A stretch of 64,000 nucleotides of DNA from VAZQ01 sp963763365 (GCA_963763365.1 CAVXOE010000017.1:1-64000); one strand, 5' to 3'; positions 45,398-54,987 are shown, numbered from the stretch's first letter. Made by a program: numbers and translations. Notes: generated by a model not told the origin, from the letters alone.

Positions 45398-46483
45398 CTA
45401 TGTGCCGCCGCTGGGCAAGCTTCGCGCATTCGGGTCCGTATCGCGGAAGAGATCGAGCGTCGAGCGGCGAACCGGCGCGCGCTGTTCGCCCGCTGGCAGG
45501 TGCCTCTCGGCCGCTTGCGCTCCATCCTCGGGTCGCGCGGTGCTCCACAGCGCCGCCACCACGGGGGATACCGCTTCTCGCCGTTCCACCGTTTGGAACA
45601 GCGAGCGGAACGTTTCGCCGCGGGTCCCCGGCTGCGTCTCAGTTGCCGGCGCCGGCGGTTGCTCGCTCGCGAATGCCGGCATGGTCGGCATGGGCGCGGG
45701 CGAGAACAGCAGATCGTTGATTCTCGCCGGAGCAGAGGCCGGCGTCACGGCCTGAGCCGTAGCGGCCGGCGTTGCCGGAGCGGTCGCGACGACTGCGTCG
45801 TTCGCAATCGGTCGCGGCGGTTGCGGCGCGGCGGCCGTCTCCACGGGCGTCTGCGACGCACTGGCGCGGGCCACCTGGTAGCGGCGGACGAGTTCGGCGC
45901 ACACGCCGGCGATGCTGCGCGGGGTACCGGCCTTGTCGTAGAAGATCGGCCGGTTGGACTGCGCCGCCGCCGGAAAGACCTCAGCCGCGTTTGCGTTCGG
46001 ATTGCTCGCCGCGAGGTTGATCGCCTTCGAGCCTGCATACGGCCCGAAGAAATGCCCGATATAAAGTTCGCCGTCGCTCGGAGTGCGCCCGATCCGCTGC
46101 GTCATGACCGCCGCGTTCTGCTGGGTGAACGCGGCGCCCATTACCGCGTTGGCGGTCGGGTCCTTGCGCAGTTGCATGATCTCCTGGCGCAGCGCCGGAT
46201 CGGACACTTCGTAGCGCCCGGACCGCGTCTGGCTGATCGCCCCCGCATAACTCCCGTAGCCATGGGCCGGCCCCGCCTGCTTCAATGTGCCGAGCCAGGT
46301 CTGCTCGAGAAATTGGAACAGGCCGGTCGCCGTTGACGACCGCATGGTGAGATTGGGATTAAGATTGGATTCGACCTTGGCGGTCGCCAGAAGATAGTTG
46401 AAGCTCGTACCGGTCGCCTGCGCGGCCGTGCGTATAGCTCCGGTAACGGCTGCTTTGCTCGAGCCGGTGGCTGCGACCTGCAT
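45398..46483 (-). CDS. Lytic transglycosylase (SLT domain) with long disordered C-terminus
   Basis: 361 residues from ATG 46483 (MQVAATGSSKAAVTGAIRTAA), preceded by GGGGAG. SLT fold: Glu38 in AKVESNLNPNL is the catalytic acid, followed by SSTATGLFQFLEQTWL and IGHFFGPYAGSKAI. From about residue 195 the chain is Pro/Ala-rich, probably unstructured. No obvious signal peptide, so export route is unclear; related proteins are linked to flagellar or secretion machinery. Divergent from the MaoC gene. Confidence 0.88.
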   Translation of the reverse strand: MQVAATGSSKAAVTGAIRTAAQATGTSFNYLLATAKVESNLNPNLTMRSSTATGLFQFLEQTWLGTLKQAGPAHGYGSYAGAISQTRSGRYEVSDPALRQEIMQLRKDPTANAVMGAAFTQQNAAVMTQRIGRTPSDGELYIGHFFGPYAGSKAINLAASNPNANAAEVFPAAAQSNRPIFYDKAGTPRSIAGVCAELVRRYQVARASASQTPVETAAAPQPPRPIANDAVVATAPATPAATAQAVTPASAPARINDLLFSPAPMPTMPAFASEQPPAPATETQPGTRGETFRSLFQTVERREAVSPVVAALWSTARPEDGAQAAERHLPAGEQRAPVRRSTLDLFRDTDPNARSLPSGGT

Positions 46484-46578
46484 GGGCTCCCCGCCCACAT
46501 TGCCGGGGCTGGCTCCTGTCGAGTGTTAACGAATATGGTAAACGGGGTGTTAAGAACGCCCCTTGAAGGAGGACGCCG

Positions 46579-47064
46579 ATGGCAGAACAGACAGCGGTCC
46601 GCCACAAGCGCGGCGGCATGTATTTCGAGGATTTCGAGATCGGCCGCCGCCACGAGCATCCGCTCACCCGCACGGTGACGCAGATGGACAACATGCTGTT
46701 TTCCAACATGACGCTCAATCCGCAACCGCTTCATATCGACCGGCATTTCTGCGAGCAGGAGACCGAGTGGGGCCAGCCGCTGATGAATTCCCTGTTCACG
46801 CTCGGCCTGATGATCGGCATCCAGGTTTCCGACATGACGGTCGGCACCACGATCGCCAATCTCGGCATGACCGATGTGAAGTTTCCCCACCCGCTGTTCG
46901 AAGGCGATACCGTTCACTGCAGCACGGAGGTGATCGGCAAGCGCGAGTCGAGTTCGCGCAAGGGTGCCGGCATCGTCGAGTTCCACCACCGCGCCTTCAA
47001 CCAGGATAACAAGCTGGTCGCCGAGTGCCGTCGGCAGGTCTTTATGCGGATGCGGCCGCGCTGA
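46579..47064 (+). CDS. MaoC-family (hot-dog fold) dehydratase/hydratase
   Basis: 161 residues, strong AAGGAGG before ATG 46579. Seen: YFEDFEIGRRHEHPLTRTVTQMDN and the catalytic region TLNPQPLHIDRHF, the variant found in acyl-CoA hydratases of the mesaconyl/beta-methylmalyl type. FPHPLFEGDTVHCSTEVIGKR closes the fold. One-base overlap with the next gene (TGATG) makes it an operon with the CitE-like lyase, suggesting successive steps on a CoA ester. Confidence 0.9.
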   Translation: MAEQTAVRHKRGGMYFEDFEIGRRHEHPLTRTVTQMDNMLFSNMTLNPQPLHIDRHFCEQETEWGQPLMNSLFTLGLMIGIQVSDMTVGTTIANLGMTDVKFPHPLFEGDTVHCSTEVIGKRESSSRKGAGIVEFHHRAFNQDNKLVAECRRQVFMRMRPR

Positions 47065-47945
47065 TGCGCTCACTCCTGTTCGTCCCCGCCGATAGCGGCC
47101 GCAAGCTCGACAAGGCGATGGCGAGCGGTGCCGACGCCGTGATCATCGATCTCGAGGATTCGATCGCGGCGGAAAACAAAGCCGCGGCTCGCAAGAGCGC
47201 CGCGGACTTCCTCAAGGGCGCGGTCCCACAGGACAAGCGCCCTCGCCTCCTGGTGCGCATCAACGGCCTGCAGACCGGCCTCGCCGATGCCGATCTCGAT
47301 GCGATCGTGTCGGCGCGACCCGACGCCATCATGCTGCCGAAGGCGGAAGGCGGCGCCGATGTCACGCACGCCGACGCCAAGCTCGCCGCCCGCGAAGCCA
47401 TCGCCGGCATTCCGGACGGGCAGATCAAGATCGTCGCCATCGCCACCGAGACCGCGGCGGCGCTGTTTCTTGCCGGCACCTATGGTGGCTCGAGCGCACG
47501 CCTGGAAGGCTTGACGTGGGGCGCGGAGGACCTCTCGGCCGAACTCGGCGCCGAGGTGAACCGCGACGCAGTCGGGCGTTTTCTATCGCCCTATCTGCTG
47601 GCGCGCGCGCTGTGTCTGGCGGGAGCCGCAGCGGCAAGGGTGCAGGCAATCGACACCATCGCGGTCGAATTCCGCAACATTGCCGCTGTCCGGCGCGAGA
47701 CCGAGGAGGCCCGCCGCGATGGTTTCACCGCCAAGATGGCGATCCATCCGGCGCAGGTTCCGGTGATCAACGAGGTGTTTACGCCGACATCGGGGGCGGT
47801 CGCCAAGGCGCGCGCGGTGGTCGCGGCTTTCGCCGCTCACCCCGGCAAGGGAACAGTCGGCATCGACGGTACGATGTACGATCGGCCGCATCTCGAGCGC
47901 GCACGGCAGTTGATCGAACGGGCGAACGCCGCAGGGATCAACTGA
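47064..47945 (+). CDS. HpcH/HpaI aldolase/citrate lyase (CitE-like) CoA-ester lyase
   Basis: 293 residues from ATG 47064. TIM-barrel lyase: RSLLFVPADSGRKLDKAMASGADAVIIDLEDSIAAENKAAAR with the metal/substrate Asp-Leu-Glu-Asp, LVRINGLQTG, IMLPKAEG and WGAEDLSAELG are the family motifs. Likely cleaves malyl-, methylmalyl- or citramalyl-CoA; the MaoC partner fits this. Exact substrate not determinable. Ends four bases from convergent hisI. Confidence 0.92.
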   Translation: MRSLLFVPADSGRKLDKAMASGADAVIIDLEDSIAAENKAAARKSAADFLKGAVPQDKRPRLLVRINGLQTGLADADLDAIVSARPDAIMLPKAEGGADVTHADAKLAAREAIAGIPDGQIKIVAIATETAAALFLAGTYGGSSARLEGLTWGAEDLSAELGAEVNRDAVGRFLSPYLLARALCLAGAAAARVQAIDTIAVEFRNIAAVRRETEEARRDGFTAKMAIHPAQVPVINEVFTPTSGAVAKARAVVAAFAAHPGKGTVGIDGTMYDRPHLERARQLIERANAAGIN

Positions 47946-47949
47946 ACCG

Positions 47950-48411
47950 CTACGACTTCTCGACGTAGACCGACTTGGGATCGAACAGTCTGTCACCGTC
48001 CTTGAATTCCAACGTCACGGCACCGGACGCACCGAGCGGCACGGCGCGATAGAAGCACGAGCGGCGGCCGGTGTGGCAGGCACCTGCGCCCGCCTGCTCA
48101 ACCTTGATCCAGACCGCATCCTGGTCGCAGTCGACGCGCATCTCGACGACGCGCTGCACGTGGCCGGAGCTTTCGCCCTTCTTCCACAACGCGTGCCGCG
48201 AGCGGCTGAAATACCACGCCTCGCCGGTCGCGATGGTCTTTTGCAATGCGTCAGCGTTCATGTGCGCGACCATCAGCACATCGCCGGAACGGGCGTCGGT
48301 CGCCACGCAGGTCACGAGGCCGTCCGCATCGAATTTCGGTGCGAACGCGCGGCCTTCCTCGACCTCCTCGGTCGAACCGCGCGCGGAAAAGGAGATGGTA
48401 GAGCCGGTCAA
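47950..48411 (-). CDS. hisI: Phosphoribosyl-AMP cyclohydrolase
   Basis: Third step of histidine synthesis, opening the purine ring of PR-AMP. 153 residues, the standalone form (no HisE fusion). Seen: AWYFSRSRHALWKKGESSGHVQ and the metal sites DCDQDAVWIKVEQ and ACHTGRRSCFYR. Follows folE on the same strand by 56 bases; the pairing of two GTP/ATP-ring-opening cyclohydrolases is common in alphaproteobacteria. Confidence 0.97.
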   Translation of the reverse strand: MTGSTISFSARGSTEEVEEGRAFAPKFDADGLVTCVATDARSGDVLMVAHMNADALQKTIATGEAWYFSRSRHALWKKGESSGHVQRVVEMRVDCDQDAVWIKVEQAGAGACHTGRRSCFYRAVPLGASGAVTLEFKDGDRLFDPKSVYVEKS

Positions 48412-48467
48412 CTGCGCCTCGTGTTCCGCCTGCTCACAGCCGCGGCTAGGTACGACGGCGCAAGCCC

Positions 48468-49124
48468 TCAGCGCCCGTCGCGTACCATGGTGATGAAGCG
48501 AACCTGGTCATCCGGGTTGTCGCGGAAACTGCCGGTAAATTGAGTGGTGATGGTCGACGAGCCCGGCTTCTCCACGCCGCGCAGCGACATGCACATATGC
48601 TCGGCTTCCAGCATCACCGCCACGCCGCGCGGGTTCAACGTCTCTTCCAGCGCGGTCGCGATCTGCGAAGTCAGATGCTCCTGCGTCTGCAGACGGCGAG
48701 CGAAGGCATCGACCAGCCGCGCCAGCTTGGAAAGTCCAACGACGCGATCCACCGGCTTGTAGGCGATGTGTGCCTTGCCGACGAACGGCATCATGTGGTG
48801 CTCGCAGTGCGAATTGAACGCGATGTCGCGCACCAGCACGAAATCGTCGTATTTGCCGATCTCGCCGAAGGTGCGATCGAGCACGTCCGCGGGCGATTCC
48901 GTATAGCCGCGATAGAGTTCGTCGTAGGCATCGATCACGCGCCGCGGGGTGTCGCGCAGCCCCTCGCGTTCGGGGTTGTCGCCCGCATAGGCGATGAGCG
49001 TGCGCACCGCTGCAAGCGCCTCGTCACGCGTTGGCTTTGGCCCCGGCGGCTGAGCGGCAGTTCGGGGATGCTCCGATGATTCGGGCAGGGACGGCTTGGG
49101 CCAAGGCTTGACGACAGCATCCAT
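48468..49124 (-). CDS. folE: GTP cyclohydrolase I
   Basis: Makes dihydroneopterin triphosphate for folate. 218 residues with a variable 30-residue N-terminus. Seen: zinc ligands in HCEHHMMPFVGKAHIAYKP and MCMSLRGVEKPGSSTITTQFTG. The start ATG 49124 is plausible; initiation slightly inside is possible because the first 30 residues are low-complexity. Divergent from the Fe-S scaffold gene (260-base spacer, no gene seen). Confidence 0.97.
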   Translation of the reverse strand: MDAVVKPWPKPSLPESSEHPRTAAQPPGPKPTRDEALAAVRTLIAYAGDNPEREGLRDTPRRVIDAYDELYRGYTESPADVLDRTFGEIGKYDDFVLVRDIAFNSHCEHHMMPFVGKAHIAYKPVDRVVGLSKLARLVDAFARRLQTQEHLTSQIATALEETLNPRGVAVMLEAEHMCMSLRGVEKPGSSTITTQFTGSFRDNPDDQVRFITMVRDGR

Positions 49125-49384
49125 CGGGGTTTCTCCGTTCGACCGGCCAACGTGTGGCCGGGTGTGTCACCGGGGCGACCCGCTTAACCTCGCGCGCCTT
49201 GGGAGCTTCACCCATCGCGCGCGAACCGGACGCCGTTTCTTTATTCTACATGGCTCCGCCGGATAGCAAAGCCCACTCCACCGGTCTCGGCCTCCTGGCT
49301 CGCACCGGCGGGGTCGCACCTATATATTCCTTCACACCGGTGGCGCAATCTGCCTACCACTCAAATCAACTGGTCCGCCGTCCC

Positions 49385-49834
49385 ATGCTAAATGACGTCT
49401 ACAACAACCGGATCCTGGAACTGGCCGGGAATATCCCCCGTCTCGGCAGACTGGAGCAGCCGGACGCCACCGCCACCGCCCACTCCAAGCTCTGCGGCTC
49501 GACCGTCACGGTCGACCTGAAGATGGCGGGCGACACGGTCACCGACTTCGCCCACGACGTGAAAGCCTGTGCGCTCGGTCAGGCGTCGTCCTCGATCATG
49601 GCGCGCCATGTGGTCGGCGCGAAGGCCGACGAACTCAAGAGCCTGCGCGAGACGGTGAGACGGATGTTGAAGGAAAATGGCGCGCCGCCGTCCGGGAAAT
49701 GGGCCGACATCGCGGTGCTCGAACCAGTGCGCGACTACAAGGCGCGGCACGCGTCGACCCTGCTGACGTTCGACGCGGTGGCGGCCGCCATCGATCAGAT
49801 CGAGGCGAAGCGCAACGCGGTCGCGACCGGGTGA
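49385..49834 (+). CDS. Iron-sulfur cluster assembly scaffold protein (IscU/NifU N-terminal family)
   Basis: 149 residues from ATG 49385 (MLNDVYNNRILELAG). Two of the three cluster-ligand Cys of IscU are in place (SKLCGSTVTVDLKM and VKACALGQASSSIM); at the third position the sequence reads RHASTLLTFDAV with no Cys. This degenerate form appears to be a distinct alphaproteobacterial branch. Whether it holds clusters is not certain. Frames further upstream are not supported. Confidence 0.88.
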   Translation: MLNDVYNNRILELAGNIPRLGRLEQPDATATAHSKLCGSTVTVDLKMAGDTVTDFAHDVKACALGQASSSIMARHVVGAKADELKSLRETVRRMLKENGAPPSGKWADIAVLEPVRDYKARHASTLLTFDAVAAAIDQIEAKRNAVATG

Positions 49835-49863
49835 GTTTCCCACGCGCGGCTCGAGGCGATGCG

Positions 49864-50190
49864 ATGAAAGCAAGCCTGGTTGCTCTGTTCATCTTGCTTG
49901 GCGGCGATGCTGGAAACGCCGCTCCCGCGGCGGTCGCGGACTGCGCTACCGAAGCGACCGCACTCGACAGGGAGCAGTCCGACCTGCCGCAGATCGAATT
50001 CGCCCGGCCGACCGACCGGCCGCCCTACTGCATCACGCTTGAGACGTTGATGGCGTTCGCCACGCGCGTGAAAGCGCATGTGGCGCATTGTCCGAATTCG
50101 AATTACCTTGCGCAGGCGGCCGAATTGGAAAAGAAGCGCGCTGACTACGGCAAACTGTTCGGCCAATATCGCTGCAAGCGCACCCTTTGA
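49864..50190 (+). CDS. Small exported hypothetical protein
   Basis: 108 residues with a signal peptide (MKASLVALFILLGGDAGNAAPA). The mature part has four Cys (ADCATEA, PYCITLE, AHCPNSN, YRCKRTL), likely two disulphides. No family recognised. Follows the scaffold gene by 29 bases and may be cotranscribed. Confidence 0.75.
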   Translation: MKASLVALFILLGGDAGNAAPAAVADCATEATALDREQSDLPQIEFARPTDRPPYCITLETLMAFATRVKAHVAHCPNSNYLAQAAELEKKRADYGKLFGQYRCKRTL

Positions 50191-50213
50191 GATAGCGCGA
50201 GGACGCGTCCCGC

Positions 50214-51011
50214 TCAGTCCCCGGCCGAGGTCGGCTGCCCCACCGTTGCCAACGGACTGGCCGACGCAGGCGGCCGCGCACGCGGCGCGCCCTCCACGAA
50301 CAACCCCTCCACGGTGCTCAGACGCATCCGTTCGACCTCGGCGGAACTCAGCAGATGCAGCGGCTCCCATGGCGGCACCTGCAGCGCCGTCTCAAGGAGT
50401 TCGATGCTGCCACCCATCTCGATGGTGTATTGCGCCAAGCGCCCGATATCGCGCTGGACCACGTTGAGCTCTTCCGCCGAATAGCTCAATTCCAGCGCGG
50501 TCTTGCGCTTCTTACCGAGCCAGATCTGATGCACCAGCACCTGCGCCTGCGGCGGGACGAAGCGGCGCGTGCCGGCAAGCAGCAGGAACGCACACATCAA
50601 TTCACAGTGCGACTCGGGTGAGAGCGTCGAATATTGCCGCGCGCCTTCAGCGGCCAGCGGCAACACCGTCGTCCGGCCCACCGTCGTCACCATGTCGAAC
50701 TGGCGGATGGCGCGCCCAAGCGCGAGCGTGCCCAGCACCGAACCGCCGTCCGAATCGAGCACCATCACCGCGCCGCGGACGCGGGGATCACGCGCGAACT
50801 CTTCGAATTCGCGGGGCGTGTCGCCAGTGACGTAACCCACCGCCGAAACCCAAGTCCGACACTCCGATCCGCACGACTGCGGCGGCCCTTCCTGCTGCCA
50901 CGTGAAGCGCATCGGAAAGGCCGCATCCGCCGCATGACCCGGTGACTGAGCGTGCGCCTGCGCAACGGTGCAGCCAACGAGCACCAGTCCGGCCGAGATA
51001 AGTCGGAGCAT
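50214..51011 (-). CDS. Exported ClpP/crotonase-fold protein (COG3904-like)
   Basis: 265 residues, signal peptide (RLISAGLVLVGCTVAQAHAQS). Motifs VMVLDSDGGSVLGTLALGRAIR and SHCELMCAFLLLAGTRRFVP...VLVHQIWLG resemble a periplasmic ClpP-like protease group, in which a Ser-Ala-Cys-Ala stretch carries the nucleophile. Here that stretch reads Leu-Met-Cys-Ala, so the usual Ser is missing. It may be an inactive or Cys-based variant. Function unknown. Confidence 0.72.
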   Translation of the reverse strand: MLRLISAGLVLVGCTVAQAHAQSPGHAADAAFPMRFTWQQEGPPQSCGSECRTWVSAVGYVTGDTPREFEEFARDPRVRGAVMVLDSDGGSVLGTLALGRAIRQFDMVTTVGRTTVLPLAAEGARQYSTLSPESHCELMCAFLLLAGTRRFVPPQAQVLVHQIWLGKKRKTALELSYSAEELNVVQRDIGRLAQYTIEMGGSIELLETALQVPPWEPLHLLSSAEVERMRLSTVEGLFVEGAPRARPPASASPLATVGQPTSAGD

Positions 51012-51239
51012 GCTGATCCCCCTTCGAGGTCGCCTTCGGGCCAGCCCTCGTGGCCCGGCGGTCGAAACCAGTGTGTCTCTTCCGCAACTCGCAAGTCGCT
51101 TTTAGATGTGGCGGCGACTCGGGTCTAGCCCCCAATTGGCCGGCGCATGGGTGTCCTGTCAGCGTGTCACACGGAACCAAGGGGCCCATTCAGGGTGCTA
51201 TCTTGCGCCCCGTGGTGGCAAATTCGTGGTGAAACCCCT

Positions 51240-51584
51240 ATGGCGGAGCAAGACCGCGTCAAACGCGTCCTCAAGGGGATGGCGCGCGGGCCTGAACTCG
51301 TCGCGCGCGGCTTGATCCGGGCCTACCGCTATACCTTATCGGCGCTTGTCGGCTTCCATTGCCGCCACCTGCCCACCTGCTCGGTTTACGCGGACGAGGC
51401 CATCGGGCAATTCGGACTTTGGGCCGGGGGGTGGATGACATTAGCCCGGCTATGCCGTTGCCAGCCGTTTGGAACCGCCGGGCTCGATGTCGTACCGGCC
51501 GCCCTGCCCGTGCATTCGCGCTGGTATCTGCCCTGGCGCTACGGGCGCTGGCGGGGCACCAACGTACCCGCCGCGCTGGAGTGA
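51240..51584 (+). CDS. yidD: Membrane protein insertion efficiency factor YidD
   Basis: 114 residues from ATG 51240. The family core is plain: IRAYRYTLSALVGFHCRHLPTCSVYADEAIGQFG with the Cys-containing PTCS motif, then WMTLARLCRCQPFG. Assists YidC-dependent insertion in other bacteria; the N-terminus forms an amphipathic helix. Not beside rnpA-yidC here, which is usual for alphaproteobacteria. Confidence 0.92.
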   Translation: MAEQDRVKRVLKGMARGPELVARGLIRAYRYTLSALVGFHCRHLPTCSVYADEAIGQFGLWAGGWMTLARLCRCQPFGTAGLDVVPAALPVHSRWYLPWRYGRWRGTNVPAALE

Positions 51585-51591
51585 ACGGGCC

Positions 51592-52710
51592 TCATTTCGT
51601 CGCGCTCTCCAGCTTACCGAGGCGGCGTTCCGCCTCCTTCGACCCCCATTCCGCTGCCTTCCGATACCACGATCGGGCCTGGTCCTCGTCGCGGGTAAAA
51701 CCGAGTACGCCGAGTTCCGTCAGGACGGTCCCATCGAAGGTCGCGCCGAGCGCGAGCGCGGCCTGCGCGTTGCCGGTGTTGGCCGCGCGCCGCAGCACCA
51801 ACCGGGCCGACGCAATGTCCCCGCTCTTCAGGAACTCCTGCCCGCGCTTGATCAGCGCCGCGACTTCAACGGCGTCGAGCGGTTGCAGCACGATCGCCTC
51901 TTGCGGTGGATAGTCGCGCGCAGGTGCCACCCGCCCCTCGGGCTTCTTCGCGAACCATTCCAACCTGACGGTCTTGCTGTCGACCAGCCGGTCGCTGGCT
52001 GAGCGCAAGTCCGCCTTTGCGTCCATGGCGCCGACGAAGTCTTGCGGCGCGTAGGCAACGACGTTGCCGAGATCTTGCGCCGAGAGACGCCAGCCGGCGC
52101 GGCCAAGCGGCGTACCGGAGGAGAGCCGCGTGCCTTCCGCGAAACCGGCCAGGAGCAGCGTCTCCCCGTTTGGTTTTCCATCGAGCGCAATCCCGAGCGC
52201 CAACGGCTCGTTGATATCGCCACGCTGGCTCTCGACCACGAGCTTCGCGGGCGCGAAAGGCGGCGCGCCGCGTGCGGACTTGGCCGGGCGCGGCACTGTC
52301 TCATCGACCGCAGGAGCCGGGAGATCTCGACCCTGCTGCGCAACGTTGGACGCGCCGAACCAAGTGACGCCGAACGCGCCGATGCCCGCCAGCATGCACA
52401 TCGCCAGCAGGCGGCGCAGCCAAGGGACCCGCGCGCGGCGCCGCAATCGGATCGGCGGCTCGGGCACTTTCTCCGGCTCAAGCGAAAGCCGGCGCGCGAT
52501 TGCCTCGATGGCGACGTCCCCCTCGAAGCGCGGCGGAAGGGGCTCGAGATCGGTATCCGGATCTTCGTTCCTGGGCGCCGTGGGTGGCGAGTTCGCGAAC
52601 CGCGCGGGCCTCGCGTCTGCCGCTCGCTGCTCGCGCACCCATGGCGGGGCGTACTGCAGCCGCCGGTCGATATCTTCCTGATTTTCTTTGCCTCGGATTG
52701 GAGCACTCAT
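51592..52710 (-). CDS. Membrane-anchored Sel1-like repeat protein
   Basis: 372 residues from ATG 52710 (MSAPIRGKENQEDIDRRLQ), GAGGGGG upstream. Residues 1-105 are charged and cytoplasmic, then a single transmembrane helix (LLAMCMLAGIGAFGVTWFG), then a periplasmic part with Sel1/TPR-like units at the end (SGDIASARLVLRRAANTGNAQAALALGATFD; EDQARSWYRKAAEWGSKEAERRLGKL). Function unknown; shares direction with the TAXI receptor upstream by 75 bases. Confidence 0.78.
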   Translation of the reverse strand: MSAPIRGKENQEDIDRRLQYAPPWVREQRAADARPARFANSPPTAPRNEDPDTDLEPLPPRFEGDVAIEAIARRLSLEPEKVPEPPIRLRRRARVPWLRRLLAMCMLAGIGAFGVTWFGASNVAQQGRDLPAPAVDETVPRPAKSARGAPPFAPAKLVVESQRGDINEPLALGIALDGKPNGETLLLAGFAEGTRLSSGTPLGRAGWRLSAQDLGNVVAYAPQDFVGAMDAKADLRSASDRLVDSKTVRLEWFAKKPEGRVAPARDYPPQEAIVLQPLDAVEVAALIKRGQEFLKSGDIASARLVLRRAANTGNAQAALALGATFDGTVLTELGVLGFTRDEDQARSWYRKAAEWGSKEAERRLGKLESATK

Positions 52711-52785
52711 AACGCCATCCCCCCTCGTTCGACCCCCGTCGACGTGCTGACTCGTCAAGTTCTGCTGTTTCGTTCAGCCCTCCCG

Positions 52786-53983
52786 TTACTTGCGCTCGCG
52801 CGCCTGACTCCACGTGAGAAACTCCTGAAATAGCCGCTCACGATCTTCCGGCTTCGGCGCCGTGGTGCCGCGGGTTGCCAGAAACGCCTTGAAATTGTCG
52901 CGGACCGCCACGGTCGGTTGCTGCTGCTGCGCAGGTCGATTGCGTTGCAGCCACTCTTCGGCGGCGGCAAAGCGCGTCCATCCCGGCAGCGTCGCGGCGA
53001 GATTGGTCTCGTGCCACTTGGGATGGCGCGGCGCCTTCTGGAATTCCGCGAGCTTGGGGAAAAATCGCTGCACGAATTTCTCGATGCGCCGGTAGCGGTC
53101 GCTCCCCTTCGGCCAGTTGTAGGCGATCAGCACCGAACTGACCGCGATCGTCTCGACGCCGTCGCCGGGCGGCACCATGCCGGGGTAATCCTCGTTCGAC
53201 AGCGTCGCGGGCAGGTAGTCGTCCTGCAATGCCTTGGCGAACGGGATGCGCAGGAACCGGAAGCCCTCGGCGGCCTTCAGCTTCGTCATGGCCGACGCCG
53301 GCTTGCCGGCGATCAGGACGGTTGCAGCAATCTCCCCAGACTTGAGCCGTTCGAGCGCGTCCGCCTGGCCCATGTTGAGCTCTTCGACTTGAATCTTGAG
53401 GCGACTGAAAATGTCGCGGGCGGAAAGCTGCGTTCCGCTGCCGACATCGCTGAAGTTGATCTTCTTGCCGGCGAGTTGCTCGATCGAACTCGATACCGGA
53501 GTCGGCGCGCACGACGAGGTGGAGTTCCTCGTTGAACAGCTTTGCGATGTAGACGATCTTGTCATCGATGCTGCCTATCTCATTGCTGCGGCGCGCCGCG
53601 CTGAGCAGGATCGACTGCGTGATGCCGAGATCGACGCCCTTGAGGAAGCGCACATCGCGGAGGTTTTGCCCGCCGCCCTTGCCGATCACCGGCAGGACAC
53701 GGAATTCGTCGCCGTCGTCGAGCACGGCCGACAGATCGTAGGCGATCGTCAGATACGTGGCGTTGAGATTGCCCGAGACGATCGAGATCGTATTCGCGTT
53801 GATGCGCTCACCGACCGAGCCCAGATTGGGCTTGTCGGGAACCGGCGCCCCACCACGCTGCGTAGCGGCACTCCTGCCGCTCTGCGCATGACTAGGCGAG
53901 ATGGAAAAGGCTACGGCAATCACCGCCGTGGCCAATACGCAAATGACCTGAAATGGCCAAACCGGCCGCCGCAAACCCCCCAT
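52786..53983 (-). CDS. TAXI-family TRAP transporter solute receptor (apparent frameshift)
   Basis: 398 residues when one G is removed at 53491 (ATC-G-AGT), joining VVRADSGI to SSIEQLAGKKINFSDVGSGT. The signal peptide (FQVICVLATAVIAVAFSISPSHAQS) is followed by NANTISIVSGNLNATYLTIAYDLSAVLDDGDEFRVLPVIGKGGGQNLRDVRFLKGVDLGI, typical of TAXI receptors. No TRAP permease beside it. The C-terminal 60 residues (QQQQPTVAV...) extend beyond the usual domain. Start ATG 53983 chosen for the GGGGGTGGAG before it. Confidence 0.87.
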
Positions 53984-54440
53984 CTCCACCCCCGTCCTTG
54001 CGGCCGGGTCTCACTCTACGCAACACACACACAACACGTAGCGGACCCGACGGTTGCGCCCATGTTCCGAGTTTCGGCGTACGCGTTGAACTCACATCGC
54101 CTCATCGGAACCGTTCAAGCTTCGGTAAGGAATCTGTCGGCGATGTGATGCGAGTTTGATCATTTGGTGCGCGATGTAGTGCGCGGTAATTTGATATGTG
54201 TGACATCGTACATCGGTGACGCAACGCTTTCATGTCGGCGACCAAGGTATTGAAGTTTGTGGTGTCGCCACACGCGTGTGTCTCAGCAAAATCGTTGGGT
54301 CACAGCAATTTTTCCGCTGCCGCCTTTCGGTGGCTCATCGCAAAAGCGCTGCCGGGACGTGCTTGCGACGCGACCTCGCGGCGGAACTGTGGCGTGAGGC
54401 CGGTGACCGCCACGAAAAATCTTGATCCGCAGGCTCTGAG
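53984..54440. other. Intergenic region, lower GC
   Basis: 457 bases between the TAXI receptor and the membrane protein. No supported gene on either strand. The central 150 bases are AT-richer (GATTTGATATGTGTGACATCG region) and may contain a promoter for the TAXI/Sel1 unit, but I see no firm box. Confidence 0.5.
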
Positions 54441-54932
54441 CTACCTGCCGTAGCCGAACAGTTTGCGGGCGCCGGCGAGGGCATACGCGATGGTGGCGAG
54501 CCAGCAGATCAGCGCGCCGAAGCCGAACATGATGCGCGCGAACGAGACATTGAACGCGCCGAGGAATGGGATGCCGCCCGAGAAGTGATGCGCATCGCCC
54601 AGGAAGGCGACCCAGGTACCGAGTGCGGCAAAGGCCGCAAATAGCGCAACGCCGATCAAATATTGCGCGGCGCGCATCCAGAACGGCGCGTCGACGGGCA
54701 ATTCGGCGCTGGCATTGGCGCGGCCCATGCCCTGGATGAGGCAGGCGGCGCCGGCGAGCAGGACGACACACCCGATCAAGGTCGCGAGCCACAGCGGGCC
54801 GTGCAGGTTGTCGCGGCCGCCCGGCACCGGCAGGACCTCGAACCCGATCAGCACGCCATAGAGCCCGGCGAGGCCGAGCCCGATGCCGATCGATGTCATT
54901 TGCGCAGGGGATGCCTGCTCTTGCGCGCGCAT
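54441..54932 (-). CDS. Hypothetical membrane protein (four helices)
   Basis: 163 residues from ATG 54932 (MRAQEQASPAQM). Four hydrophobic segments: SIGIGLGLAGLYGVLIGF, LATLIGCVVLLAGAACLI, LIGVALFAAFAALGTWVAFLG and IMFGFGALICWLATIAYALAG. No catalytic motif. A loop with GDAHHFSGG is the most conserved-looking part. Family not recognised. Confidence 0.75.
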   Translation of the reverse strand: MRAQEQASPAQMTSIGIGLGLAGLYGVLIGFEVLPVPGGRDNLHGPLWLATLIGCVVLLAGAACLIQGMGRANASAELPVDAPFWMRAAQYLIGVALFAAFAALGTWVAFLGDAHHFSGGIPFLGAFNVSFARIMFGFGALICWLATIAYALAGARKLFGYGR

Positions 54933-54987
54933 GGCCTCAGCCTTTCGCCGCAAGTCTAGCAGGCGGATTTTGACGGATGGTTACCGG

